Below are positions 33,393 through 45,615 of a DNA stretch of 64,000 nucleotides, in pieces (position 1 is the first letter of the stretch; every line of letters starts with the position of its first letter). The stretch comes from Dentipellis sp. KUC8613. Its lineage: Eukaryota; Basidiomycota; Agaricomycetes; Russulales; Hericiaceae. The notes below the pieces were generated by a model, which had not been told where the DNA came from, ran no database searches, and saw nothing but the letters and a program-made list of their open reading frames with translations. Both the position numbers and the translations under genes were made by a program. The DNA lies in the NCBI GenBank assembly GCA_002286715.1, contig NSJX01000014.1:135086-199085 (forward strand), read 5' to 3'.

Positions 33393-36300
33393 TCAGTGGC
33401 GCGCCCGTTTCCGCCGAACCTGGATCTCTCCTGGTGTGTTGGCCCTCGACGCGGGGGCGCGGGCGGGCGATGAAGCAGCAGGGCTGCCCTCTCCTTGATC
33501 TCCGTTTTCTAGGTCACTGCCCTCCTCTTGATCCGACCGACCGCGTTTGCGTGAGCTGGATGCCTTGGGAGTGGCCATAGCATCCTCGTCCTCTTGCTCC
33601 GCCGGCTCCTCGTCCGGCAAGCTGCTCAGCCTGCTTGGGGACCGCGGTGCTTCCGGAGTCCGAGGTGGTGACTGAGCCGGTTCCGATGGTGATTTCGGCC
33701 CATCGTCCTCGGGTTCAGATGCAACGCCGGCCTGATCCTGCTCCTGATCACTTCCAACGTCCTCCTCAGGCTCCGTCCGTCTGCTTCTGTTGGCGGGCCG
33801 CGCGCGGGGACGAGATCGAGGCGGAGGAGCGGGTGCTTCAGTCTCTTCACCGGTCGTCGCGCCTTGCTCGTCATCGGTCGTGACCATCTCTTTCGATTTG
33901 GCCGCGCTTTTGCGAGCTCTGCCCCCGGGTGCTGTGTCATGATCGTCAGCCCAGAGCCCACCGACGATGATCGGAATGCAGCAAAGCGAACCTTTGGTTT
34001 TGGCCATAGCCGTGGCCAATCGCTTTTCATACGCCCGCTGCGGTTCCCAGATGGCAGAGGTTGCGGACATCTCCACCTTCGTCTGCGCGAGGATCTGGTC
34101 TAGATGCGCTTTTCTGTCCAAAAAGGCTTGTATATAAGCCAAAATTAGCTACGCATATGAGGTAGCACGCACATGCGAAGAGCATCCCTGTTGTCGATCG
34201 GCGCCAACAGCGGCTGAAGAACCTTGAAGAACAAGATCGACGCATTTCGACTCTTCCTGTTCTTGTTGGCTTCGTAGGAAGCTATGCGCTTGCCAATCCA
34301 AGTCAACAGGGATGTGTGAATCTCGACCACATATTGAGCATCCAGCCGTCGGACCACGGCCAACTGCGCCCCTCTGATCATGAGGCAGGAGACGAACACC
34401 TTGGCGAGCGCAACCGAAGGGGCTTCGCTGGAGACCACACCCTCCAGGAACGACGTGAAGGCCTACAAGACAGTGATCAACACACACGCGGTATATGAGG
34501 GGCTTGAAAAGGCTTACGTCGCGCAGAGCTTGGGTGACAACAGCTACAACGACATCGCCGTTATCCTTGTACATGCCCTCATCTCGCAAGACTTCGACTA
34601 TCGCCTTTGAACAAAGATCGACGGCGGGGCCCAAGCGACCATAGTACGAGAGAAGCACTGCGCTATGCCGCGCGTTGATCGCGCCTGCGCGGATTGCTCG
34701 TAGGAATGTTGTGATAACGCTCAGGAACATGTACTCTCGCTCGAGTCGAGAGCGCGTAGTCGTGCGGCGAGCTGAAATTTCCGAGTCAGGACGTTACGAG
34801 CAACGGAAAGAACAAACGTACAGTGGCCATTTGAACGAGCAGTCTTTTTCCGCTTGCCAGCCTTTGCTTTAGCGCGCTCTTGCCCTCCTTCGGAATTCGA
34901 CTGCTCTTCCTCGTCTTCTGATTCCTGAGATTCCGAATCGTCCTCTTCGAGCTCTTCGGCGTAGCGCTCTATCTCGGCCTGCACAAAGCCAACACAACGA
35001 TACTGGACCTCATCATCTAGAGTCAATGAGAAGAAAGAGGTGGGCGGATTCTCTGTTGCCGTCTCGGCAGACTGTGGTGGGCAGAACAGTATGTGGAGTT
35101 GCATGAGATTCTCGAATGCCTGGAAGAATATTGAGACGTGTAAGAGAGTGATAATACAATGGTCTTACCGATCGGCGAACACCGTCGGCTGTATTCGACT
35201 GTGAACCAACAGCATATTCGACTAGCTTTTCGAGCAAAGCCTCGCGCTGCTCACGGAAGGATTCACGGAATTTCGCTTCCTCGGGAGACGGGTGGGGGTC
35301 GGGAGGTAATCGTCTTGCCTTCCATATTACGTGGAGGGTGAGCAACTGGATGCCCTGATCAATCATCTACAAAACAGTCCATAAGCGACACTCGTAAAAG
35401 GCCTCAGAGAGGGATATCACCTTTTCCTCCTCCTTGTATCCCAGTTTTCCTCGATCGACGAGCGCACTTATGATGTCCCACGCGCTGCTCTGCTTTCCAC
35501 CTTCGTCTTCCTCCATCCATGAGGTCATGTCACGCTCGCCTGCGAGCTTATGCAGGCGCGTGCATATCGCTCCCAGAAGAATAACTTCGTCCTCTGTGAA
35601 AGACGCAATCTCCAGCTCGTCGCGCCCGGCCACGGCGTCTCGCAACGACGAAGCTAAATCATCTTCGAGCTCGAGAATCTTGGTACTGTTAGTATTGGAC
35701 AAGCTCGTGGCTTCCATGAAATGCCGGATCGTAGCGACGGCACGAGAGAGGACAATTAAAGAAGAGTGAGTAGTGAATTGCTTTATCACGTCATCCCAAA
35801 GGCTTGCATACGCCTAGGTATATTGTCAGCGCTGCACGCAAGTGAGACTAGATATATTAACTGACCGCCATCATGCGCATTTCGAGATATAGATCAAGGT
35901 TCATTAGTTGGGGTATCAGTAAGACTTCTGCGATTCGTTTTTCGTCTGTCTGGTGCTTGGCGAATAGTCGTGGTAAGCCTTTGATAAGGGCTCGAGTGAC
36001 GTCTGAAGAGACGGTGTCATCTTCAGCCTGCCGATAGAAGTTACAATTAGCCGAGATATTGGAAGAAGGGCACGCATACACTTGCCTTCTTGCTATGTGC
36101 AGCAGTAGCGTCGACCTGCACCTTGCGTATTGCGGCCACCAGCACCTCGAGGAGCACGGCTTCCTCCACCTCCTCTAGCCTCCATGCCTCGTCGACTCCC
36201 GCGTCCCCATTCGTCTGCTTCCCCTTCCCTCTGCGGTTGCGGGGTACTGACACTTCATCGTCGCCTGTTGCCGAGTGGTCAAGAAGCAAAACGTCGAGTA

Positions 36301-38286
36301 GCGCCTCCCAATCCTGCACGGGGTCCACTTCATCCCACAGGGCTTCCACAGCCAGGGCTGTGCGCCCTTTCTGCTCTGCACCAACCAAGGCCGCCACTTC
36401 TTTGACTCTTTTTGGCCCAGAGCTGCCCTCTCCTCCGCCTGCCAACCCATCGTTGTCCGTGTCGTCCTCGTCGCTTTGCCCAATCAGCTTGTCAAGCGCC
36501 TTCCCCAGCTTCACAAGCAGCATCCCTAGCGCCTTCACACCCGCTCGCTCTTGATCCTGGTCGCTGACTTTCCTCCCCGCCAGCCGCTCCTCGACCATGT
36601 CGTTCCACACGCCTCTCACGAACCCACTGACGGCTCGCCTGACTTTTGCTTCTTCGTCGAAGACAAGCAAGCACAGTCGCTCGCGTTGTTCATCCTCGAG
36701 GAGACCGTGGCCATCAATGGCTCCTAGCACTGCGATGACAGTAACGCGGATGGTCAGCTCGGTGTCACCGGTCGCCATCTCCACCAGTCGGGGCTTGAAG
36801 CGGTCGGTGAAGTGCTGCAGGGAGCCAATGTAATCCGCTTGCTGGTACACTCCCGACAGCGCCTTCACGGCCTCGAGCCTAACGTGCGTGTGCCCGTCGG
36901 AGAGGACCCAGCCGACGTAGCGCAGGTACGTGCCGTCGAGGAAGTGAGAGGGGTATTTCTTGAACCATTGTCCGATCGCGTGCACGCATTCCGCTCGAAT
37001 CGCGGGGTCGAGATCGCGGTAACGGTGCACAAACACTCTGGCGGTGGCGTATTAGTATAAATATTGAAATTCAACATCTTAAGAACGAACCCGTCGACGA
37101 ACTCCTTCAGAAGCTCCGCCAGTTGCGTTCTCCGCTCTCGGACCTCCGCAGCCTTTCCCTCGAGCTCTTTCTCGCGCGCGTTGCTCCCCTTGTCCTTCTT
37201 GCCGGCTTTCCGCTTTCTCTCGCCCTCTTTCTGTCGCGCGATCACTTCCGCTTCCTTCTCAACCGCTGCAGCTACGTCGCATAATGCGGTTTCCACCTCA
37301 AGAGCAACGACTGTAGCAGTATGCCGGAAGCTCCGCAACTGGGAGGACGACATTGCGACCACCCAAGTCTGGAGGGTAGCCATGATATCAGTAGAATACA
37401 GCGAGCCAAGTTCAGCTGCAGACGTGATAAGCCGCTCGAGGAACTCGGACAAGGACTTCCGGAATTTCTTGAACATCGGAAGCTTGGATGTGAGGGGGTA
37501 TATGGGGGAATCATCCTACGCAGGCAGGCGTTCAGAGGTATCTGTGTATATGCTGCGAAGTCACGCGCACCTTCTTGAGAGCTTCGGTATAATAGTCGAG
37601 GGCATCGACTACACCATCGTAGTTGACAGCGCCATCACCATCTACTGTCTCGTTACAGCCGCACGCGCGCAGAATGCAATTGACGAGCTGGGCTTGAGCT
37701 GCCTCCGGGGTCTCGGTCAAGGACTCCAGGTAGTCTTCGACCGTCGACTGCAATGCAGAGGAGGGATTCATGATAGCGTCTGTATATGCGCGTCAGAACC
37801 GATGCATTCTGTCGCAGTCGTAACACTTACTGAAGAGCGAGTTATCGGCCGTGATTTTTGCTTCTTGCGATATTTTACTGGTATCAAACGCGTCATCTCC
37901 GGCTTGCGTTTTCTTGCCCTTTCGCGAATTTGTGCCGGTGGGCCTCTTCTGGGCAGTCTTGGTGGTACGCGGCCGCTTGGCTGCAGACGCGCTGCCCTTC
38001 GGCCTCCCTCTCTTTCCAGTGCCGCTCCCGGCTTTCGGTTTCGGTTTTGGCGCCGAGAAGTCCTCTTCCTCATCAGCATCGTGCACGGACTCGTTCTCTT
38101 CTATGTCAGAGAGCTCCTCGTCATCGGTATCAGAGTCTGTATGCTTCCGTTTCCGAGGACCTATAGCGCGTCTTGGTGACACAGCAGGATATTACCGGCG
38201 AAATGCGTACCAGAGATGAACTGCTTTGCCTGTTTTCTGTCTCTTTGTGACCTTCGTGGATTGGGGGTGCTCTCGCTTTCGGACAT
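33393..38286 (-). CDS. SCC3: cohesin subunit SCC3/STAG (Psc3-type)
   Basis: HEAT-repeat subunit that binds the kleisin and DNA in the cohesin ring. Thirteen exons: 38286-38211, 38160-37831, 37779-37571, 37515-37091, 37037-36086, 36027-35866, 35813-35421, 35366-35169, 35119-34822, 34771-34518, 34462-34173, 34113-33992 and 33931-33393, giving 1415 aa. Residues 1-130 are acidic/basic and disordered (RKRKHTDSDTDDEELSDIEE; GKRGRPKGSASAAKRPR). The STAG region and stromalin-conservative domain follow, with FVDGVFVHRYRDLDPAIRAE and QWFKKYPSHFLDGTYLRYVG highly typical, then HEAT-type helices. The tail is acidic and ends RKRARH. Intron 36085-36028 uses a GC donor; intron 33991-33932 is 60 nt, in frame and stop-free. 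All phases close to a single ORF. Confidence 0.93.
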
Positions 38287-39017
38287 GATGGAGGACAGAG
38301 CCAAGGCGCGTGAGGGCTCGGGAGGTCCAAACGCGCTGTGGCAGCAACGCGTGCGATACGCGCTTGTGACCGCTTTTGTCATGCAGGTCACACGGATTTG
38401 TCACGCCGTTTATGGAAGTCCGAGTGCAGCCGCCCTTCGACTTTCCTGACCGTCATCAAAGCCCCATCGGCGAGCATCCCATATCCATCCACATCGCACC
38501 CAAGACACTGTGCAATGTCTCAGATAGCGCTCATTGTCGTGGATGCTTTGCGATGCCTAGTCTGGACAGCCCCTCCTTTGTTCTTGTAATGGCAATGGAC
38601 AATTGATCTCAGTACGTCCTCCCCGTCGAGATGCCGAGTATCTTAGCTGCAAAAGACTTTGCGACGGGTGCGTATTGTGTCCTTGCTACAATTGGGTCTC
38701 GCGCTGTCGAGTCATCCTGGACATGCCTCCTGGAGGCTGGTCGCAAACCCTCTGACCACATGTACAGGCGCGCCCATGAAAGAGCTCTAGCAGGTTCCAT
38801 GACTCTAGCGCGCGCCCTTTGTTGTTCTCGGTTGCACCACATCGGCCATTTGTGTTGTTGTATTCTGGCCGCCTCGTGGCATTTGTGGACGGTGTGTGGC
38901 TTGTGGACGGGGCATTGTACATATAAGCAGACCATCACGCAGGTGAGGTTTCCCTTCGCATTCCCTCTCCCCCAAGACGATCCGACCTGCCCTCCCCCTC
39001 CTGTGACTTCTGACGAC
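38287..39017. promoter_or_regulatory. divergent promoter region with TATA-like element
   Basis: 730 bp between the SCC3 and kinase ATGs. On the plus strand, TATAAG at 38922-38927 lies about 95 bp upstream of the kinase ATG, a plausible core promoter element. The open frame upstream of 39018 has no conserved sequence and is taken as leader. Confidence 0.45.
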
Positions 39018-40893
39018 ATGGGAAAAGCCGTGTGCTCTCGCAAAGTTGGACGAGCTCGCGGCAAATTGCAGAAAGCTGCTGCGGCCGCAGAGGGTCAATC
39101 CTCCTCGAAGCGTACCGACAATGCATTCCATGTCCTGGAGACATTGATGTCCCCTGCTCCTTCTCCCCAGCCCTCGGCCCCTCTCGAGCGCCCCTCCTCG
39201 ATTTCTCCTGAACGGTCCCCGCCTCCTCTCGACCAGTCCTTCTCTTCTCAACAGTCTCCTACGCCTACGCCTTCTCCCGAGCCATCCACTCCTCCGGCCG
39301 CCCTGATCCCAGAGCCTCAGCTTCCGCTCATCAATCTGCGCGAAGATGAATGGTGGGACGAGGATGAGCAGTTCTATCCAGGCTACTCTGGCCAGCGCAA
39401 GGTCGTCGAACATGTCCTAGTCGACAGCCCTCCCCCAAACCCTCGGACTCTCCATATCCTCGGGTCCGTCGGCGTCGGTGCCTACGGCAAAGTCTTCGCC
39501 GCCCAAGACACCAACACCGGGTTGTTGAATTGCGTCAAGGTCTTCGACAAGAACCGCATCGCGCGCTTGAATGGGGTCATGGGGGTTAAGAGGGAGCTGG
39601 AGACGAACAAGCGCCTGCTCGAGCACCGAATGTCCCCCTTCTTGCTCGAGGCATCGGCAAGCTTCGAGCGCGACCAGTACCTTTTTATGGTCATGGTGCG
39701 TGAATTCCCAAATACTCTTCTTGGGAGACATGAGTTTCCAACGTGCTTTATACAGCCCTTAATGGCACGCGACCTCCAAACAATGGTGGGTCAACACATT
39801 CCAGACGCGTATCTGTCCAAGTACATACTTCAAACGGTAATTGCATGTTGGTTTCCGCTCGATCTCATTCTTACCCGTATCGTTGCCTTAGGCCCTCGGA
39901 ATCGACGCCCTTCACAGCATGGGCATCATCCACTGCGATATCAAGCCTGCTAATATTCTCCTCGACGCATTCGGCAACGTTCGTCTCGCCGATTTTGGCC
40001 TGTCGTACATCCATTCCACCGCGCCTCTGTCACGCCACGGCCCCTCGGTCATGATACGGTCGCCCCTCGGAACGCCGGAATTTCTTGGGCCTGAGGCAAT
40101 GTTGCCTGGAGGCTGGTACAACCAGATGATCGACTACTGGGCTTTGGGGGTTACGTTTTTCATGATGTTGACAGGACAGGTGCGTCGATTCTCTCTCAGC
40201 TAGAGGTAGGTGTTTATCTGTGTGTCTGCCTCAGTACCCCTTCCCTACCGTCAAGGAATTGAGGGACTATTGTGAAGACCCCTTGGTCAATACACCCCCA
40301 TTTTGGATGCATCGCCATGGCCTTTCTTTCCCGGCAGCTGATGTTGTTAGCAAGGTGTGTTGGCATCTTTGCGTCAATTGTTTGTCGAATTGTTATTCAT
40401 AACATCTAGTTGCTGGAAGCTGATCCTGCGAAACGATGGGCTTGTGACGATCTCGGTTATTGTATGTACTTTGAAGGTGTCGCATGGTAAGTGCTATCGC
40501 GTTCTCTATACCTATCTTCGTGTGCTGACTGCTTCGAACAGCAAGAGTCCTGACTGGAAGGCTCGTTTCGAGGCTATCGCAGCATCTCAGTATCGTAAGC
40601 CCAATTTTGGTATATACTTATGTGCATTGCTTACTCGCGCTCTTGTTACAGCTTATGGTTCTCCCCAGCATGCTCGCTATGGAAACACTAACTTTGCTTA
40701 CGACTCCCTCTCCGACTTACGCGAGGCTCGAATCATGAAACCTTGCTGGGATATCGAAGACACCAAGCTTCTTGGAGATTTCTACTGGATCAATCCGCGT
40801 GGACCTTGGGCTAAGAGCATTGAAGCGACCGTCAACTCGCCATGGTCCTCAAGCCGTACTACTGAGGCTATTGCCTCTGGTGCCGAGACGTGA
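39018..40893 (+). CDS. protein kinase, non-RD, paralogue of the 2.3-kb and 14.6-kb kinases
   Basis: Exons 39018-39695, 39756-39836, 39892-40179, 40235-40354, 40410-40486, 40542-40594 and 40652-40893 give 512 aa. Residues 1-140 are Ser/Pro-rich. Kinase domain: glycine loop [16 protein letters not shown] (148 on), ATP Lys in CVKVFDK (174), aC Glu (193), catalytic loop [12 protein letters not shown] with Cys268 in place of the HRD Arg (D269, K271 kept), intact ADFG (D287), and EFLGPEAM instead of APE. The C-terminal part contains [15 protein letters not shown] and the family tail [13 protein letters not shown]. The 27-codon exon 2 and 40-codon exon 4 match the kinase at 2281-5492. It is probably catalytic but without the RD-type activation-loop switch. 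Substrate and pathway are unknown. Confidence 0.87.
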
Positions 40894-41474
40894 ATCAGCC
40901 GCAGATCAAGTTTGTGTCCCTTCATAGCCCACCCACTTAGCCGTGCCACCCCCTCGACCTCGCTACGACGGCTGGTGTACGACACCGTGCACTTATGTGC
41001 ACCCTGAGCTTCAAACATGGTTGCGCCGGCAGCGCCCTCCGATTCCTAGTGTTGGATTGCATATGCTCGCCAGTCGAGCATAAGAGAAGCTTCTCATGGC
41101 TCCGTTTTTCCCTGTACCGGCTCATCCCCCATGGCTCCTGTCAACCCCTACCTTCACGTTCTGCCCTCTGCTTGACATTCGGTTTTGGATAGCGTTGATA
41201 TTTTTACTGGTAGAGAATCTGCGGCCGGTCCGAGCGACGTAGTACTACATGTATTGGTCGTCAGGTCGGGTCCCAAATCTAATCTAACGATTTCTCGTGC
41301 AATGTGTGTTTGTTGAGTAGTTCGAGCATGAGTAGAACCTAGAGCCAGCTTACATCCGAGGGGTGTCGAGGGTCTGGGAGCGGCTGTGAAGTAGGACCCC
41401 GAAAGACTGCGGTCCGAAAGTGAAGATGCTCCCAAGCGCTGCTGTCGTGGAGGTCGAGCGAATTATGACCATCC
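40894..41474. other. intergenic, IRE1 promoter
   Basis: 580 bp between tandem plus-strand genes. No unfolded-protein-response element could be identified with confidence, and no gene is present. Confidence 0.4.
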
Positions 41475-44400
41475 ATGTCTCCATCCATTCGTCCTCTCCC
41501 CATATTCCTTCTCTTCTCTCTTATTACAGCATGTCTCGGAGACATTGTCACCCTTCGGCGAGATAGGCGAGGCACCGCCGCGGCGCTCTCCAGCGTCAAC
41601 CAAGTCGAAGACCTTCACTTCCTGCCGCCTGCCGGCACTAATCCTGGCGATGCTGAGGACGACCACCTCGAGCTCTTGGACATCGTACTTCTCGCATCCG
41701 TTGACGGGAAGTTTCATGCCCTCAATAGGGCCACGGGAGAGCACCTATGGTCCATGCCATCCACAACGTCGTTTACAAGCACCGAGCTGCAGTCCGACGC
41801 TGCTCGCACCGTTCTCTCTACCCTGCAACCTCTCGTTTCCACACAGCATTCCGACTACAACAACGACCTCGACGATGATACCTATCCGCAAGAGACCTAT
41901 ATCATTGAACCTCAATCCGGCGATATCTATGTTACCTCCTCTCCCGCGGAACCACTCCAGCGTCTCCCATTCTCCATGCCCCAACTCGTCGACATGTCGC
42001 CCTTCAGCTTCGGGGACTCCGATAGAAGGGTCTTCGTCGGAAGGAAAAAGACATCGTTACTCCTGCTCGAGCTCGAAACTGGCCGGGTCAAAGCTGCACT
42101 CGACTCCGAATGCCCTTGGGACCCGTTCGAGGATTTGACGACGAGGGACCCCATGGACGGGGACGTAGATCTGGACGAGCTAGACGGCACCAAACCGCCC
42201 AAACCTCAATACCCCAAGGAGATCTTCATCGGTCGCGCAGGTGAGCAGATCCGCGCGCTCGTACGATCACCAAAACTCTCAACTTTTCACAGATTACCAC
42301 ATTTCTATTCATACCCGTCCCCTTTCTCCATCATCTAAGCGGCCCCCTGTGCAGAATTTGTCCTTCTCTACGTACGGCCCGAACAACCAAGATCTTCAGC
42401 ATCAAGCTGCGTACCGACGGACGGTTGACGACACGTACGTCGAGCCCTTGCCGAATGGCGAGGTCATCGCTTTCAAGACTCGCGGCGTGGACGAGCAGGA
42501 GGAGGGTTTCACGCAGAATACCTTCGTATGGGGTCAGCGCTTCGCACATCCTATGTACGTCCCGTTCTCTGGCCTGGCCCGCGGGCAAGTTGCACTGACA
42601 GCATAAATCAGTGTCGCGGTATTCGATGTCGTCAAAAACCCCGGCCGTGCCCACCCTTTCGTTCTCCTGCAACCGCGACCGCGTCTGCAGGACATAATCC
42701 CGGACATCGAGCTCCGCACGGGCTCCAAATCCCGCTCGCGCCCAAACCCGGAATCCGCCTACGTCGGTCTTGTAGAGGAGACCGGCTCGCTCTTCGCCAT
42801 GAGCCCTGATCACTTCCCACTCGTCGTTTTCGGTGGTGGCGAGAATAGACACCGTAAAGCCATCGACCCGCCTCCGGGCGCTGTGGAGGGCGCTGCGTCC
42901 ACGCCTGGGAAGTATTTCGATCTGGATAAAGCATGCCGGGAGGGAAGTAGGGACCGCCGCTGCTCTGTGGGCATACGTGACCTGCGAGCGGACAGTCGCT
43001 CTCGGTTGGCCCGTCTTCTGGACGGTGCACCGGCGGATGCGCTTCCCCTCCCTCCGAACTTAAACTCGAACTCGCAGACGCCCAGCACGGGCGAACGTGA
43101 CGCCGGTGCTGTGCATAGCGGGAACTATACGTTTATTTCCTCTTGGCCGTGGTCTGCGGTGGGACACCAATCTGGGCAAATTGGTGACGCGCCGTTCGTA
43201 CAGTCGACCTCTGTCCTTGCGCTGGCGATATCTTGCATCATCGTGTTGGGGACGTTCCTTGTCCGCAGGTGGTCAAGAAAGTCGCCGGTCGTTTCTCCTG
43301 TGGCCCAGGAAAAGCTCAGCAATGGAGAAATGTCGCTTGAGAATCCTCCTGCTGAGCCTGCTGCGCCAGCTGCGAATGGGGCGGCCGTGTCATCTACACC
43401 TGATACGCCACCTATATCGGACGCCGTATCAGCCTCAGCAGATGCCAAGACACCCTCGGATCGCCCTGTCGAACCTCCGGAACCGCCAGACGAAGCTGGC
43501 GACGACGAGACGGATAAAGAGGGTGATAACGCCAACGCGGGCGGGAAGCGGAAAAATCAGAGAAGACGAAGAGGTAAGAAGAGGGGCAAAGGAGTCAAGG
43601 ATAATGCGGCGGAGGAAGAGGCGGAGGAGAAGCTTCCTGTCGCGAATGGGGATGCTCAGGAAGTTGCGGCGCCAGCGACTCCAATATCGTCTCCTTCGAT
43701 GCTGGTCGTTCCGCCAACTCCAACGCCAGCCACAGCACCTTCTCTGATCGTCTCTGACACCATCCTCGGTACGTGTGAAATGCCGCAAATATATGAAGTT
43801 TGCTCATTTTGCGGTTTTAGGATTCGGCTCTCATGGTACCGTCGTCTACGAGGGATCCCTTCAAGGTCGTGCTGTCGCTGTCAAGCGACTCCTGCAGGAT
43901 TTCGTTACCCTTGCCGCGCGCGAGGTCAGTCTGCTCCAAGACGCAGACGACCATCCCAATGTCATCAGATACTATTACCAAGAGTCCCAAGGCAATTTCC
44001 TCTACATCGCGCTTGAGCTTTGCCCCGCCTCGCTTGCCGACATCATCGAGCGCCCAGACCAGCACCGCGATATCGCAGTCTCGTTCGACCCCAAGCGCGC
44101 GCTGCGCCAGATCACGTCTGGTCTGCGCCATCTGCACGCGCTCAAGATCGTGCACCGTGACATCAAACCGCAGAACATCCTCGTTTCGAGCGCAAAGAAG
44201 GGCGTTGGCGAGTCGGCGGGGCACCGCATGCTCATCTCGGACTTCGGGCTGTGTCGGAAGCTGGACGTCGACCAGACGAGCTTCCTCCCCACTGCGAACG
44301 GCATGATGGGCGTCGGCACCGTCGGCTGGCGTGCGCCGGAGATCCTCAAAGGCGAAGTCAAGCTCGACGAGACGACCGGGGACGACAACTCGCAGTCGTC

Positions 44401-45234
44401 GCGCGACAGCGTCGGCACTGCGACGGGCGGGAGCAGCGGGTCGACCATGCGCCCGACGCGGCTCACCAAGTCGGTCGATATTTTCGCGCTGGGGTGTCTT
44501 TTCTACTATACCCTCACGAATGGCGGGCATCCGTATGGGGACCGGTATGAGCGCGAGGCGAATATCTTGAAGAACGCGCGGATGCTGGATGGGCTGGAGC
44601 AGTTTGGGGAGGAGGGCTCGGAGGCAGTGGATCTGATCGGCCGGATGCTGGCACCGGAGGCTTCAGAACGGTGCGTTTCATCTTTCATGCCGCTTGAGTG
44701 ATGGTGCTTACTAGGGTGATAACAGTCCCGACACCACGACGTGTCTGATGCACCCTTACTTCTGGGATCCTGGACGGCGACTATCGTTCTTGCAGGATGC
44801 GTCCGATAGGTTTGAGTTCATGTGTCGTGATCCCAAGGAACCGGAACTCTTGAGCCTAGAAGAGGGCGCAATCAATGTAGTGGGTCCTGACTGGCCCTCG
44901 CGGCTGGACAAAATCTTCGTGGAGAACCTTGGGAAGTTCAGAAAATACGACGGACGCTCCGTCCAGGATCTCCTTCGGGCACTCCGGAATAAGGTGCATA
45001 TACTTCTATTTCATCCTTGCAATGCTCATCTCACGCGGTGATTTTCTTTAGAAACATCACTATCAGGATCTGCCCGAAAACGTGAAGCGTCATGTTGGGT
45101 CCATGCCTGAAGGCTATCTTCAGTACTTTACCCGCCGCTTCCCTCGCCTCTTTCTTCACGTGCATTCTGTCGTCTCCACCACATCCCTTCGGCAAGAATC
45201 GATGTTCCGTTCCTATTTCAACTTCCCTGATTGA
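41475..45234 (+). CDS. IRE1: ER stress sensor kinase/endoribonuclease IRE1
   Basis: Type I ER membrane protein; on unfolded-protein stress it oligomerises and its RNase splices the HAC1-type mRNA. Exons 41475-42240, 42293-42554, 42612-43768, 43821-44670, 44726-44993 and 45052-45234 give 1161 aa. A signal peptide (PLPIFLLFSLITACLG) is followed by a lumenal sensor with LLASVDGKFHALNRATGE and FVGRKKTSLLLLELETG. The TM lies at about 544-565 (VLALAISCIIVLGTFLV). The cytosolic linker has a basic cluster (KRKNQRRRRGKKRGKGVK, 655-672). Kinase: GFGSHGTVVYEG, K750, HRDIKPQN (D842), DFG (D869), GWRAPE, then an insertion of about 40 residues before DIFALGCLFYY. The KEN RNase domain ends with KKHHYQDLP (Y1104) and YFTRRFPRLFLHVH (H1136), preserving expected catalytic positions. 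Confidence 0.96.
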
Positions 45235-45615
45235 CCGCCGCATTTGTTTTCGCACTTTCGGAACTCGCTTTCTTTATCGGACCTGTATCCATACCGCATC
45301 CCACGGCTCTCTTACTTTATGCTTAATCTCATTTCACAATTGTACTCCATTCTGGGCTGTAGGTGTCATCTAGCAATAGGGATATGTATATAATCGCATG
45401 AATGTAGCGGGTAACGTGCGCGTCATGAGAGTCTGTCTGTCGACGTCCGTCGTCCTGCCTCTATACACTGATCTATCGTACATCTATCGTACAGTAAGTG
45501 ATGCGCGCAAGGCCTTCACACAAGCAGGCCTCCGCGCGGAGTTCATTAGCACATAATATAGACACACATACTCGTACACACTCCGGGCGCACCTCACACC
45601 TCGCACCTCACCTCC
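45235..45615. other. convergent intergenic region
   Basis: 380 bp between the IRE1 and next-gene 3' ends. It contains a direct repeat CATCTATCGTACA/TATCGTAC near 45470-45495. No gene. Confidence 0.5.

Noticed and set aside
38631..39017. N-terminal extension of the third kinase by 129 residues in the same open frame
   Set aside because: Cys/His/Trp-rich leader-like sequence containing a TATA-like element; MGKAVCS at 39018 gives a normal start.
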